Shown here piece after piece: positions 46,265 through 54,462 of a stretch of 64,000 nt of DNA. Position 1 is the first letter of the stretch. Every line of letters starts with the position of its first letter. The translations under genes and the position numbers were made by a program. A model generated the notes under the pieces. It made no database searches, was not told where the DNA came from, and was given only the letters and a program-made list of their open reading frames with translations. This DNA comes from Photobacterium sp. GJ3 (lineage in GTDB: Bacteria; Pseudomonadota; Gammaproteobacteria; Enterobacterales; Vibrionaceae), in contig NZ_CP073579.1 in assembly GCF_018199995.1 (NCBI RefSeq), positions 1,178,001 through 1,242,000 on the forward strand, written 5' to 3'.

Positions 46265-48634
46265 TCACTTTCGCATCGCATTCAACTTGTTTTGCGCAAT
46301 TCCCAACACAGACTCCGCAGCATAGCCGCCATCCTGCCACTCCCCGGTATCTTTCCCCGTCAGCAAACTGATCGCTTCGCTGACATGGTCAATCGCCCAG
46401 ATGTGAAAATCACCTTTCTCAACAGCAGCCAGTACATCTTTCCGCAGCATCAGGTTATGCGCATTGGAGCGAGGGATAATCACCCCCTGCCCGGCTGCCC
46501 GTCCCTTGATACAGCAAACGTCGTAGAAGCCTTCGATTTTCTCGTTCACCCCACCAATGGGCTGTGCCTGACCAAACTGATTCATTGAACCGGTAATCGC
46601 AATGGACTGATGGATCGGACAACCCGAAAACGCCGAGATAATCGCACACAACTCGGCCATGGAAGCACTATCGCCATCAACGCCGCCATAAGACTGCTCA
46701 AACGTCAGATGGGTCGTCAGTGGGATCTTGGCACTCTTGCCAAACAGAGAAGAAAGATACGCCGTCAGAATCATCACGCCTTTGGAGTGGATACGCCCGC
46801 CCAGTTTGACACTGCGCTCAATATCCATCACTTCTCCTTCGCCCCACGACGTTGTTGCCGTGATGCGGTTGGGAATACCAAATCGGTGATCTGAAGTTGA
46901 AATGACCGACAGTGCATTAATCTGCCCGATGACTTCACCTGCCGTATCAATCAGCGTGGTGCCATTTTTAAAGGTATGCAGCATTTGGTCCTGCAATCGG
47001 CTCACCCGCTTTTCCTGACGTTGCAACGCCTGCTCCACATGTGACACCCGGATCATGGTCGCATTCGCGGCTTTCGCGGTATAATTGGTCTCCCGCAGCA
47101 AGTTGGCGATATCAGCAGAGTGCAATGACAGTTTATTCTGATCTTCCGCCTGACGGGAGCTGTATTCAATAATTCGGGCAATCGCCTTACGGTCACAGTG
47201 GAGCATGCCATTGTCATGCACAATGCTGGAGATAAAGCGGGCATACTGCGCTTCTGACTCCTCTGTCCGATCCATCTCATCTTCAAAATCTGCCGTCACA
47301 CGGAAGAGCTCACTAAAATCCGGATCATAATTCACCAACAACTGATAGGTTTGATAATCCCCGAACAGGATAATCTTCACATCCAGCGGGATCGGTTCCG
47401 GTTCCAATGAGATCGTGCCCGATAGGGTCACTTCCCGCTCCAGAGAGCTCAAATTGAGTTTTCGCGAGCGAAGCGCACGCTTTAAGCCGTCCCAAACATA
47501 AGGGCGCTCCAGTACTTTCACGGCATCCATCAGCAGGACGCCACCATTGGCACGATGCAGGCTGCCGGAGCGAATCAGTGAGAAGTCGGTAAAAACCGTG
47601 CCTTTGTAGGTCGCATTCTCGATATAACCGAAAATGGTGTGATAATTCGGGCTTTCTTCAACGACGATCGGAAAACGCTCACTGCTCTGACTGACCAGCA
47701 CATTCACCTGATAGCGTCGCGGCATTTTCTTATCCAGTGCCGCATACGCCAAAGCAACCTGATCTTCGCTTTCCTCCAGGAAGATATCGAGATTTTCCAG
47801 AATATCTTTCTGCATCGCAGTCAGATAATCCTTAATCTCGCTATGCCCGCGATACTCTTTTTTCAAAGGTTTGATGAAGTGTGAAACCACATCCAGCGCA
47901 ACTTCTTCATTCAGTTGCTGGATTTTGTCGGAAAACTCTTCTTCCCAGTTGGTCAGTTGGCGCGCAATACCCCGTAACTTCACTTCCAGGGCACTGATCA
48001 TCGCCTCGAACTTTTCTTGTTCTTCCTGCGGAAGCGCATCAAAGCTTTCTTCCGTATGGGGTTCTTCACCATTCATGGCGATGAGCTGATAATCCCCTTG
48101 TGTCGTCAAAGTCAGGCTGACACTTTGTTCCTTCGCTTCCGTAGTCAGACTACCCAGTGCAGACTGCTGTTTTTCTGCCAGCTGATTTTTCAGCTGTTCA
48201 GCACGGGAGTAATACATTTCGTTGTCAAACGCCAGCGGCAGGGCTTTCACCAGTCGCAGCATCAGCTTTTCAATATCTTTTTTGAATGGTGCCCCTGTCC
48301 CCGGCTTCAGTTTCAATACCTTCGGGGTCCGTGGCTCATCGAAATTGGCAACATAACACCAGTCATACAAGGGCGATGCGTCACCATTGGGATCATGCCG
48401 GTTCAGGTAGCGCAGCACCATGGTCCGCTTACCGAGCCCGTTACGGCCAATGGCATAAATATTATACCCCTTCTCCTTAATCGACATCGCAAACTCAACC
48501 GCCAGCTGGGCACGCTCCTGTCCGACGATTTCGTCCAGAGGTTCTAAATGTTTGGTTGATGAATACTCGGTATCCAACCCTGTTAAAACACTGGCGCGAT
48601 ACAGGGTATCTGCTTTTAATGATTGAGTTGTCAT
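46265..48634 (-). CDS. LonB/YcbZ-like ATP-dependent protease (AAA_32 family)
   Basis: 789 residues. Walker A GRNGLGKRT at about residue 63; AAA region with GSLHRANGGVLLMDAVKVLE (Walker B-like) at about 365; C-terminal Lon peptidase domain with catalytic Ser in GGVDGDSASMAEL and Lys in PIGGVNEKIEGF about 40 residues on. Domain order and length fit the YcbZ group rather than classical LonA. A cytosolic quality-control or regulatory protease. It is a single gene ending right beside the hairpin array. Two palindromes lie about 120-155 bp upstream of its start. Confidence 0.9.
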   Translation of the reverse strand: MTTQSLKADTLYRASVLTGLDTEYSSTKHLEPLDEIVGQERAQLAVEFAMSIKEKGYNIYAIGRNGLGKRTMVLRYLNRHDPNGDASPLYDWCYVANFDEPRTPKVLKLKPGTGAPFKKDIEKLMLRLVKALPLAFDNEMYYSRAEQLKNQLAEKQQSALGSLTTEAKEQSVSLTLTTQGDYQLIAMNGEEPHTEESFDALPQEEQEKFEAMISALEVKLRGIARQLTNWEEEFSDKIQQLNEEVALDVVSHFIKPLKKEYRGHSEIKDYLTAMQKDILENLDIFLEESEDQVALAYAALDKKMPRRYQVNVLVSQSSERFPIVVEESPNYHTIFGYIENATYKGTVFTDFSLIRSGSLHRANGGVLLMDAVKVLERPYVWDGLKRALRSRKLNLSSLEREVTLSGTISLEPEPIPLDVKIILFGDYQTYQLLVNYDPDFSELFRVTADFEDEMDRTEESEAQYARFISSIVHDNGMLHCDRKAIARIIEYSSRQAEDQNKLSLHSADIANLLRETNYTAKAANATMIRVSHVEQALQRQEKRVSRLQDQMLHTFKNGTTLIDTAGEVIGQINALSVISTSDHRFGIPNRITATTSWGEGEVMDIERSVKLGGRIHSKGVMILTAYLSSLFGKSAKIPLTTHLTFEQSYGGVDGDSASMAELCAIISAFSGCPIHQSIAITGSMNQFGQAQPIGGVNEKIEGFYDVCCIKGRAAGQGVIIPRSNAHNLMLRKDVLAAVEKGDFHIWAIDHVSEAISLLTGKDTGEWQDGGYAAESVLGIAQNKLNAMRK

Positions 48635-48750
48635 ACCCTTTCCCTTTCCTTCACTGATATTGTTTTCAGTGTAGTCAGCAAACAGTTACTTTTTAGTGAC
48701 TTAGCTTGGTTTTAGGGCAAAAACCACTCAATTGGATGTTTTTTATTCAA

Positions 48751-48790
48751 ATCTGATTTCAGATACAACGTTTCAACTTTTTGAAACGTT
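48751..48790. promoter_or_regulatory. Two adjacent perfect palindromes upstream of the Lon-like gene
   Basis: ATCTGA-TT-TCAGAT (48751-48764) and AACGTTTCAA-CTTT-TTGAAACGTT (48767-48790, ten perfect base pairs) lie side by side between the DUF3850 stop and the Lon-like start. No T-run follows on either strand, so an operator or RNA structure fits better than a terminator. Regulator unknown. Confidence 0.5.
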
Positions 48791-48851
48791 ACCTGCGACT
48801 GTTCGAAATAACATGAATACTGTGGTTCTGGAAATGATGACATACAAAAAA

Positions 48852-49307
48852 TCATGACATCTCCGCCATCGGAAACTTCTTCAGAAAATGGGTTGCTTCA
48901 TCCACCCAACAGCGCCCAGCCTGAACAGCCCTTTCGGCATCCGTTGTGGCATGTCCTTTCCGTTGAATCTGCGGAACCTGAGTTTCGATATAATCACAAT
49001 GTTCCTGTAATCGATCGCGTAAATAGCCAATCATCCGAATGCCTTGTAGCGGTGTCGTATTCGCCAACGAGAGGACGCACCACCCCTCTGCAAGACCAAA
49101 CGAGCCGCCTTGCAGCACATGCGTGATCTGTGAAGTCATTTCCTGACCTGTCATCTCACCCTGCTCGTCGATTTCAAACACCATGAGGACATCACCCACC
49201 TGATACTGATGATGGTTGAGGCACAATTGATGTGTTTTTCTGCCCGAAAGAATGTCAGTAAATTCGGCAGCGTGAATAATCAGTTCATGAAACTTTATCT
49301 GGCGCAT
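48852..49307 (-). CDS. DUF3850 / ASCH-like protein
   Basis: 151 residues from ATG 49307, with a strong AGGAGGTG 5-6 bases ahead (the longer frame to 49382 has none). The domain start IKFHELIIHAAEFTDILSGRK, then YQVGDVLMVFEIDEQG and SQITHVLQGGSFGL, match DUF3850, an ASCH/PUA-like family probably binding nucleic acid and common in phages. A C-terminal extension (GRCWVDEATHFLKKF) is less typical. Divergent from a CI-type repressor, which suggests this pair may have a mobile-element origin. Confidence 0.7.
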   Translation of the reverse strand: MRQIKFHELIIHAAEFTDILSGRKTHQLCLNHHQYQVGDVLMVFEIDEQGEMTGQEMTSQITHVLQGGSFGLAEGWCVLSLANTTPLQGIRMIGYLRDRLQEHCDYIETQVPQIQRKGHATTDAERAVQAGRCWVDEATHFLKKFPMAEMS

Positions 49308-49544
49308 GAGGACACCTCCTGAGCGTATGTTCTGACTGAGGCCACTCGTTGCCTGCCGTGTGAATGCCGATTGATTTGCCACAACAAAACGGCTTTTGTG
49401 GCGCAGCGCAAATCAATTGCTGTTTGAATGCTTGCCATGAGTGGTATCCTTACCCATTGGTTTTGCGTAACTTTTTCCGCGAGATACGCGACTTATTGAA
49501 TACACTCGATGTTAGTCCTCAATTGAATCCAGTCAATGATTTTT

Positions 49545-49593
49545 AACGACATTAAGTCGTTCATGACGATTTAACTCGAGTTTGATCACACTC
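49545..49593. promoter_or_regulatory. Candidate operators before the CI-type repressor
   Basis: AACGAC-ATTAA-GTCGTT (49545-49561, perfect) and GAGTTTGATCACACTC (49578-49593, 14 of 16 symmetric) lie 12-60 bp before the repressor ATG at 49606. Position fits autoregulation. Confidence 0.4.
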
Positions 49594-49605
49594 AATGGAC
49601 TCTGA

Positions 49606-50292
49606 ATGCGTAAAAAAATTGCAACTTTTGACTACTTAAAAGGCCATGATTTCACAACTAATCTCCGCGAACGCACTCATTGTGCTTCATATGGTGAAAT
49701 GGCCGATGTGTTTGACGTCCCTAAAACAACGTTCAGTACATGGAATACGCATAACCGGACCTCGCATGAGTTAGTGGTTCGCACTCATTTACGAACAGGC
49801 ATTCCTGTTCACAAGCTCATTTTACCCAGCGATTTTTCCGCAGATGAACTGCATCACTCCTTTGCCACCGAGGATCCTCAAGCCAGTTCAGACGCCATTG
49901 CAGAAACTGCCAATGAATACAAACGTAATCCGCATGTCGCTGAACGCAACAGCACCGATATCGTCACCCTCGAAAGTTTCACTCTGATCAATGGTAAATT
50001 AATGAGCACGGGCACAATCCCTTACGCCAGGCGCATTTTTCAGAACTGGCGTTTGGATGAAAGCGCCATCATTGAAGTCGACACTCAAGACGTTCGCTGC
50101 CTGATCGATCAAAACCAGTGCGACGCTGTGAATGGCGAGTATCTGATTGATTTAAATGGCCATCGCTCGATCCATCACATTCAACGCCTCCCCCACGCCC
50201 TTTCCGTGCTGTTTGGCAGTTCAACGGTTGAAGTCAGCGAAGACGATCTCAAAGTCATGGGGAAAGTGGTCGTGGTTCTGGCCTTAGGCTGA
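49606..50292 (+). CDS. CI-type phage repressor-like regulator, probably non-cleavable
   Basis: 228 residues. The N-terminal CI helix-turn-helix domain shows YGEMADVFDVPKTTFSTWNTH and RTGIPVHKLIL (residues 28-68). The C-terminal half resembles the S24 peptidase-like dimerisation domain of CI/LexA (ESAIIEVDTQDVRCLI, GEYLIDLNGHRSIHHIQRLP, SEDDLKVMGKVVVVL). The lysine expected in the Val-Lys-Arg stretch is replaced by His/Gln, and no Ser-Met or Ser-Thr at the usual site is evident, so RecA-stimulated self-cleavage is doubtful. No phage structural or integrase genes are nearby. Likely a domesticated regulator. Confidence 0.7.
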   Translation: MRKKIATFDYLKGHDFTTNLRERTHCASYGEMADVFDVPKTTFSTWNTHNRTSHELVVRTHLRTGIPVHKLILPSDFSADELHHSFATEDPQASSDAIAETANEYKRNPHVAERNSTDIVTLESFTLINGKLMSTGTIPYARRIFQNWRLDESAIIEVDTQDVRCLIDQNQCDAVNGEYLIDLNGHRSIHHIQRLPHALSVLFGSSTVEVSEDDLKVMGKVVVVLALG

Positions 50293-50672
50293 TTGACAGC
50301 TCCCTTGCAGGGTGCCATCGTTTAGTCAGCACAGAAAAGACGATAAGAGATTGAATCGCCATGATAAATCCGCCATCCCCGCACCTGCGGGGAACCCGCG
50401 AAATTGAAAAAATCCATTCCGCACTTCGGGGTAACTCAGATCTGAAATAAAAAAGACAAGCCAGAACATCCATTGAATTGTTGTACGAAAGAAGCAACCG
50501 CGCCTCGCCCAAAAAGATCACATCTTCCCTAAAGCCATTTCATTCACTTTCAGCAAAATCAGATTCACCTCGAACATCTTTCCCCAGACATAAGATTCCC
50601 TGACAGCATTGTTATTTCAACGCGTTAAATTCACTTGAAATATGCCTCTATCTGCATTAGCGTAGAACACCA
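50293..50672. other. Non-coding gap with a strong GC hairpin and a degenerate second copy
   Basis: A perfect hairpin CCCCGCA-CC-TGCGGGG (50377-50392) is embedded in CCATCCCCGCACC...GGGGAAC, which resembles a type I-E CRISPR repeat. A degraded copy (CCATTCCGCACTTCGGGG) starts at 50414, 41 bp after the first. That spacing is too short for a CRISPR repeat-spacer unit and there is no array. No gene seen. Confidence 0.5.
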
Positions 50673-50691
50673 ATTGTTATGTTATAACATT
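50673..50691. promoter_or_regulatory. Putative Zur box of the opine metallophore operon
   Basis: ATTGTTATG-T-TATAACATT matches the gammaproteobacterial Zur pattern AATGTTATA-N-TATAACATT at 16 of 18 defined positions. It ends 17 bp before the first ATG of the operon (50709). Binding by Zn-loaded Zur would block transcription, so the operon should switch on in zinc starvation. Confidence 0.75.
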
Positions 50692-50708
50692 ATCAATACG
50701 GAGGTTTC

Positions 50709-51812
50709 ATGCGTTTCCACATTGTGCTGCTTTTCATCCTGGGGTGTTTTGGTGCCATCCAAAGTGCCAATGCAACTATCCAGATATCTGATGTGCTCAA
50801 CCGCCAGATCACACTAACACAACCGGCTCAGCGCATCTTTCTTGGGTTTTATTTTGAAGATTATCTGGCCATTGCTGGCCCGGATGCCTACCAGAAAGTC
50901 GCCATCTTTCCACGCAAATCCTGGGAAGATTATCGCCAGTCTCAATGGACGGTTTATACCAAGGCCCTGCCTGAAATTCTGACCATCGCAGATTCCGGTT
51001 CGATTTATACCGGTACTTTCCAGTTCGAAAAGTTACTACTCGCGAAACCTGATGTCGCCTTGCTGGCAGCCTGGCAATACAAATCACTGGCAGACAAAAT
51101 CCCGCTGCTGGAACAGGCTGGCATCCAAGTCGTCGTGGTTGACTTCAATGCTCAGACTCTGGAAAAGCACCTGCTCAGCATTCGGGTGATCGGTCAGGTG
51201 ATGGGGACAGAAGCCCGCGCTAACGCAATTGCGAATGAGTACGAGCAAAGCGTGAAAGACGTGGAAACTCGAGTCACGCAATATCTGAAAACCCATCCCA
51301 AACGTCGCGTTTACGTTGAAATCGGCACAGGTGGTTCAGCAGAGTTCGGCAAAAGTTATTCAAACACCATGTGGGGAAACCTACTGGCGATTGCCGGAGC
51401 CAACAATATTGCGTCCGGTCAGTTTCAGGGCTCTGCACACCTCAGCCCGGAATATGTGCTCAGCCGAAATCCTGAAGTTATTTTTATTACAGGCGCACAC
51501 TGGAGTAAGCATACACACAGCGCCCTCATGGGACACGGGACATCAAAAACTGAATCCATGGCACGTTACACACCTTATCTGAACCGCAAGGGTTGGTCGC
51601 ATTTGGATGCCGTTAAAAACAATGCGGTCTACGGCATGTACCATTCCGGGACACGAACTCTCTATGACCACATTTTCCTGCAGTTTCTGGCGAAATCCAT
51701 CTATCCCGAAGCATTCAGCGACCTTGAGCCCGATCAAAACCTGCACCGATTCTTTCAACAGTACATGCCCGTGGCACTGGATGGCACGTTCATGATGCAG
51801 GTCGAGGGGTAA
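50709..51812 (+). CDS. Periplasmic metal-chelate-binding protein (FecB/BtuF-type)
   Basis: 367-residue class III periplasmic binding protein. Signal peptide MRFHIVLLFILGCFGAIQSANA; no lipobox cysteine after it. The N-lobe start ISDVLNRQITLTQPAQRIF and the LLLAKPDVALLAAWQYKSL and PEYVLSRNPEVIFITGAHW segments fit the PF01497 group that binds siderophores, haem or cobalamin. CGGAGG precedes the ATG. First gene of the operon under the Zur-like box; with the FecCD-like permease and ATPase it probably imports the metal-loaded opine across the inner membrane. Confidence 0.9.
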   Translation: MRFHIVLLFILGCFGAIQSANATIQISDVLNRQITLTQPAQRIFLGFYFEDYLAIAGPDAYQKVAIFPRKSWEDYRQSQWTVYTKALPEILTIADSGSIYTGTFQFEKLLLAKPDVALLAAWQYKSLADKIPLLEQAGIQVVVVDFNAQTLEKHLLSIRVIGQVMGTEARANAIANEYEQSVKDVETRVTQYLKTHPKRRVYVEIGTGGSAEFGKSYSNTMWGNLLAIAGANNIASGQFQGSAHLSPEYVLSRNPEVIFITGAHWSKHTHSALMGHGTSKTESMARYTPYLNRKGWSHLDAVKNNAVYGMYHSGTRTLYDHIFLQFLAKSIYPEAFSDLEPDQNLHRFFQQYMPVALDGTFMMQVEG

Positions 51813-51815
51813 TTT

Positions 51816-52883
51816 ATGACTGAGCGTTCTCTGATCGCTTCCCGTCCGGCCAATCCGCCCGAAGGGATATACAGCCAGCTCAGCGGACGTCGGAAGCGAC
51901 TTCTCTGGCTCGGACTGGTCAGCTTGTTCCTCACTGGCCTGATTGATATTTCAACCGGCAGTTCACCCCTGTCTTTCGGCGAGTTGCTGCAAACCTTGCT
52001 GGCAGGTCCTGAGGGCACCGCGCTCAATACCACCATTGTCTGGCAACTTCGATTACCCGTGACTCTCACCTGCTTCGTTGTTGGTGCTTCTCTGGGACTG
52101 GCGGGCGGATTAATGCAGACCTTGCTGGCCAACCCACTCGCCAGTCCGTATACCCTGGGTATTTCTGCAGCCGCCGGGTTTGGCGCTGGTTTTGCCCTGC
52201 TGACCGGATTCTCGGTCGCGGGCATACACTGGCTCGGCATTCCGGTCGCCGCATTTGTCACCGCCGGCCTTGCGAGCCTGGGCATCTGGCAGATTGGGCG
52301 CCTGCAACACATGAATGCCCGCTCACTGATTCTGGCCGGAATCGTGGTGTTGTTTTTCTTTCAGGCTTTGCAATCGCTGGTGCAGTATCTGGCTGCTCCT
52401 GAAGTGCTGCAACAAATCGTCTTCTGGCTTTTTGGCAGCCTGCTCAAAGCCAACTGGACGTCCTTTTGGGTGTCTGGTTTAATTTTTATCTGCGTCTTTC
52501 TGGCTGTGATTCCACGGGTGTGGAAACTGACGGCTTTATCGGTTGGCGACGACAAAGCTCAGGCATTGGGGATCAAAACCAGTCGACTGCGATTGGAAAT
52601 CTTTCTGTTGTGTTCGCTGCTCACTGCAGGGGCCGTCTCTTTTGTCGGCACCATCGGTTTTGTTGGTCTGGTTGCCCCGCATCTAGCCCGGATGCTGGTT
52701 GGTGAAGATCAGCGATTCTATCTGCCACTGTCAGCGTTAATGGGCGCATTGATTCTGACCGCAGCGTCGCTGGTGTCAAAGCTGATTGTTCCGGGCACCA
52801 TCATTCCTATCGGCATTGTGACTTCACTGGTGGGTGTGCCTTTTCTCCTCTATTTTCTGATCCGTGAAGGAGGCCGGCCATGA
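51816..52883 (+). CDS. FecCD/BtuC-type ABC transporter permease
   Basis: 355 residues with about 8-10 membrane helices. Family hallmarks include SFGELLQTLLAGPEG at the N-terminus, LRLPVTLTCFVVGASLGLAGGLMQTLLANPLA (BtuC-type opening), PYTLGISAAAGFGAG, and the C-terminal GTIGFVGLVAPHLARMLVGEDQ cytoplasmic coupling helix. GAGGGG precedes the ATG. It is the only permease gene, so it should homodimerise. Its stop overlaps the ATPase start (ATGA). Confidence 0.93.
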   Translation: MTERSLIASRPANPPEGIYSQLSGRRKRLLWLGLVSLFLTGLIDISTGSSPLSFGELLQTLLAGPEGTALNTTIVWQLRLPVTLTCFVVGASLGLAGGLMQTLLANPLASPYTLGISAAAGFGAGFALLTGFSVAGIHWLGIPVAAFVTAGLASLGIWQIGRLQHMNARSLILAGIVVLFFFQALQSLVQYLAAPEVLQQIVFWLFGSLLKANWTSFWVSGLIFICVFLAVIPRVWKLTALSVGDDKAQALGIKTSRLRLEIFLLCSLLTAGAVSFVGTIGFVGLVAPHLARMLVGEDQRFYLPLSALMGALILTAASLVSKLIVPGTIIPIGIVTSLVGVPFLLYFLIREGGRP

Positions 52884-53653
52884 AAGGCATTTCCGTTCAG
52901 CAACTCGATTTAACATTGGGTGGCCGCCAAATCTTATCAGGAATCAACGCGACCTTTCACAGCGGAGAACTGACCACCCTGCTCGGGCCCAATGGCACCG
53001 GCAAAACCACATTGCTTAAAGCCATGATGGGGCAATACCCCTATTCCGGTCAGATCCAGGCGATTCAGGGTCAGGCAGATGTCAAAAAACACCGGTTTTC
53101 TTATCTTTGCCAGTTGGCATCCTCCGCCAGCCAACTCACGGTTATCGAAGTCGTTCTGCTGGGGCTGGTTCATGAACTCGGTTTGCGCATTACACCCGAG
53201 CAGGAATATCAGGCGGAAACCATCCTGACCGAACTCGGGCTGTCTGCACTGGCAACCCGGCGTTTTCATACTTTAAGTGGCGGTCAACAACAATTGGTGT
53301 CGCTGGCACAAACACTCATTTCCAAACCTGAAGTGCTCTTGCTTGATGAACCCACCAGTGCACTGGATTTACGTCACCAGATACAGGTGCTGGAACTGGC
53401 GAAAAACTACACCCGGAATCAGAACGCGGTGACCATTGCCGTTTTGCACGATCTGTCACTTGCGGCCCGCTACAGCGATCAACTGGTACTGTTACATCAG
53501 GGAAAAGTGCGATGCAGCGGGGCGCCGGAAAACGTCTGTCAGCCGAAAGTACTGTCTGATGTCTATCAGGTCGGCATTGATGTTGGCTATTGCCAGCAAG
53601 GACATTTACATATTACGCCCGTTCATTTGACGGAAGGAACCGTTCAATCATGA
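52880..53653 (+). CDS. ABC transporter ATP-binding protein (FecE/BtuD-type)
   Basis: 257 residues. Walker A GPNGTGKTT at about residue 35, signature LSGGQQQL, Walker B LLLDEPTSALDL, switch-histidine region VLHDLSLAARY. It pairs with the FecCD-like permease to energise metal-chelate uptake. The start overlaps the permease stop by four bases, and its own stop overlaps the next start (ATGA). Confidence 0.93.
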   Translation: MKGISVQQLDLTLGGRQILSGINATFHSGELTTLLGPNGTGKTTLLKAMMGQYPYSGQIQAIQGQADVKKHRFSYLCQLASSASQLTVIEVVLLGLVHELGLRITPEQEYQAETILTELGLSALATRRFHTLSGGQQQLVSLAQTLISKPEVLLLDEPTSALDLRHQIQVLELAKNYTRNQNAVTIAVLHDLSLAARYSDQLVLLHQGKVRCSGAPENVCQPKVLSDVYQVGIDVGYCQQGHLHITPVHLTEGTVQS

Positions 53654-54462
53654 TCATCGACGCACCAATCACGCAACTGAACGACAAATACAAACTCCTG
53701 ACCTCGCTGATCGCATACGAAGCACAGTTGGACGCCCTGGTGGATTACAGCCTGGCCGACTGTGAATGTTACAGTCTGCTGCAACAAAAACTGGATGAGG
53801 TTTGCAACCTGATTGCCGATCCGGACAACTTACGGATCTGGCACTCGTTTGCACAATGTGCAGAAGTCGATCGTCAGATCAAAACCCTGCGGGAAACCGC
53901 GATGAAATCATTGTGCTTACTGGAAAAACACCAATCCCGCTGTGCCATCAATCACGCGCTCAGCTTCACCCATTATTTGGATGGACTCAACCACAGCGCC
54001 AGCTGCGAGATTGAAGCCGCACAAATCAGCAGAGACAGCCGGGTGCTCTTTATCGGATCCGGCGCCTATCCGCTTTCGGCCATCACCATCGCGACGCTGA
54101 CACAAGCAACAGTCAAAGGGCTGGATATCGATCCGGACGCTGTCCGGCAAGCCAGACAACTCGACACCGCACAACTTCGGATTTCTTTTGAACATACGGA
54201 CTTGGCACTTTGTCTGGCTCAGTTTCAACCCACACACATTGTGGTTGCTTCTCTGGTTGAACATAAGTGGGAAGTGCTGTCGACCCTGCGCCCGTCTCTG
54301 ACCGATTCACAGAAAGTTCTGGTCCGTTATGGCAACGGACTCAAGTCTGCGTTCAATTACCCGTTTAATGCATCCCTGTCACTGGGTTGGCGGAGCCAGC
54401 CGATTCATAGCGGTTCCTCACTTTACGATGTGGTCCTGATGGAGAAAGCCCATGGCAACTGA
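53650..54462 (+). CDS. cntL: Nicotianamine synthase-like enzyme (CntL-type)
   Basis: 270 residues from ATG 53650 (AAGGAA ahead, ATGA overlap), the length of bacterial CntL. The SAM-dependent aminobutyrate-transferase core shows VLFIGSGAYPLSAITIA (family GSGPLPLT-like loop) at about residue 132, GLDIDPDAVRQARQL after it, and VRYGNGLKSAFNYPF near the C-terminus, as in CntL proteins. The reaction is transfer of the aminobutyrate part of SAM to an amino acid, L- or D-His in known opine metallophores. No CntK-type histidine racemase is in the operon, so L-His is the simplest guess, as in pseudopaline. Confidence 0.85.
   Translation: MIIDAPITQLNDKYKLLTSLIAYEAQLDALVDYSLADCECYSLLQQKLDEVCNLIADPDNLRIWHSFAQCAEVDRQIKTLRETAMKSLCLLEKHQSRCAINHALSFTHYLDGLNHSASCEIEAAQISRDSRVLFIGSGAYPLSAITIATLTQATVKGLDIDPDAVRQARQLDTAQLRISFEHTDLALCLAQFQPTHIVVASLVEHKWEVLSTLRPSLTDSQKVLVRYGNGLKSAFNYPFNASLSLGWRSQPIHSGSSLYDVVLMEKAHGN

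Noticed and set aside
44624-46371. Long open frames (up to 293 codons) on both strands in the repeat array
   Set aside because: They arise because the ~141-bp repeat period is divisible by three. The products are low-complexity and Pro/Gly/Arg-rich on both strands, without ribosome sites or domains.
50368-50440. Possible CRISPR array (type I-E-like palindrome CCCCGCACCTGCGGGG)
   Set aside because: Only one good unit and one degraded copy 41 bp on, too close for a 29-bp repeat plus 32-bp spacer, and no cas genes in the window.
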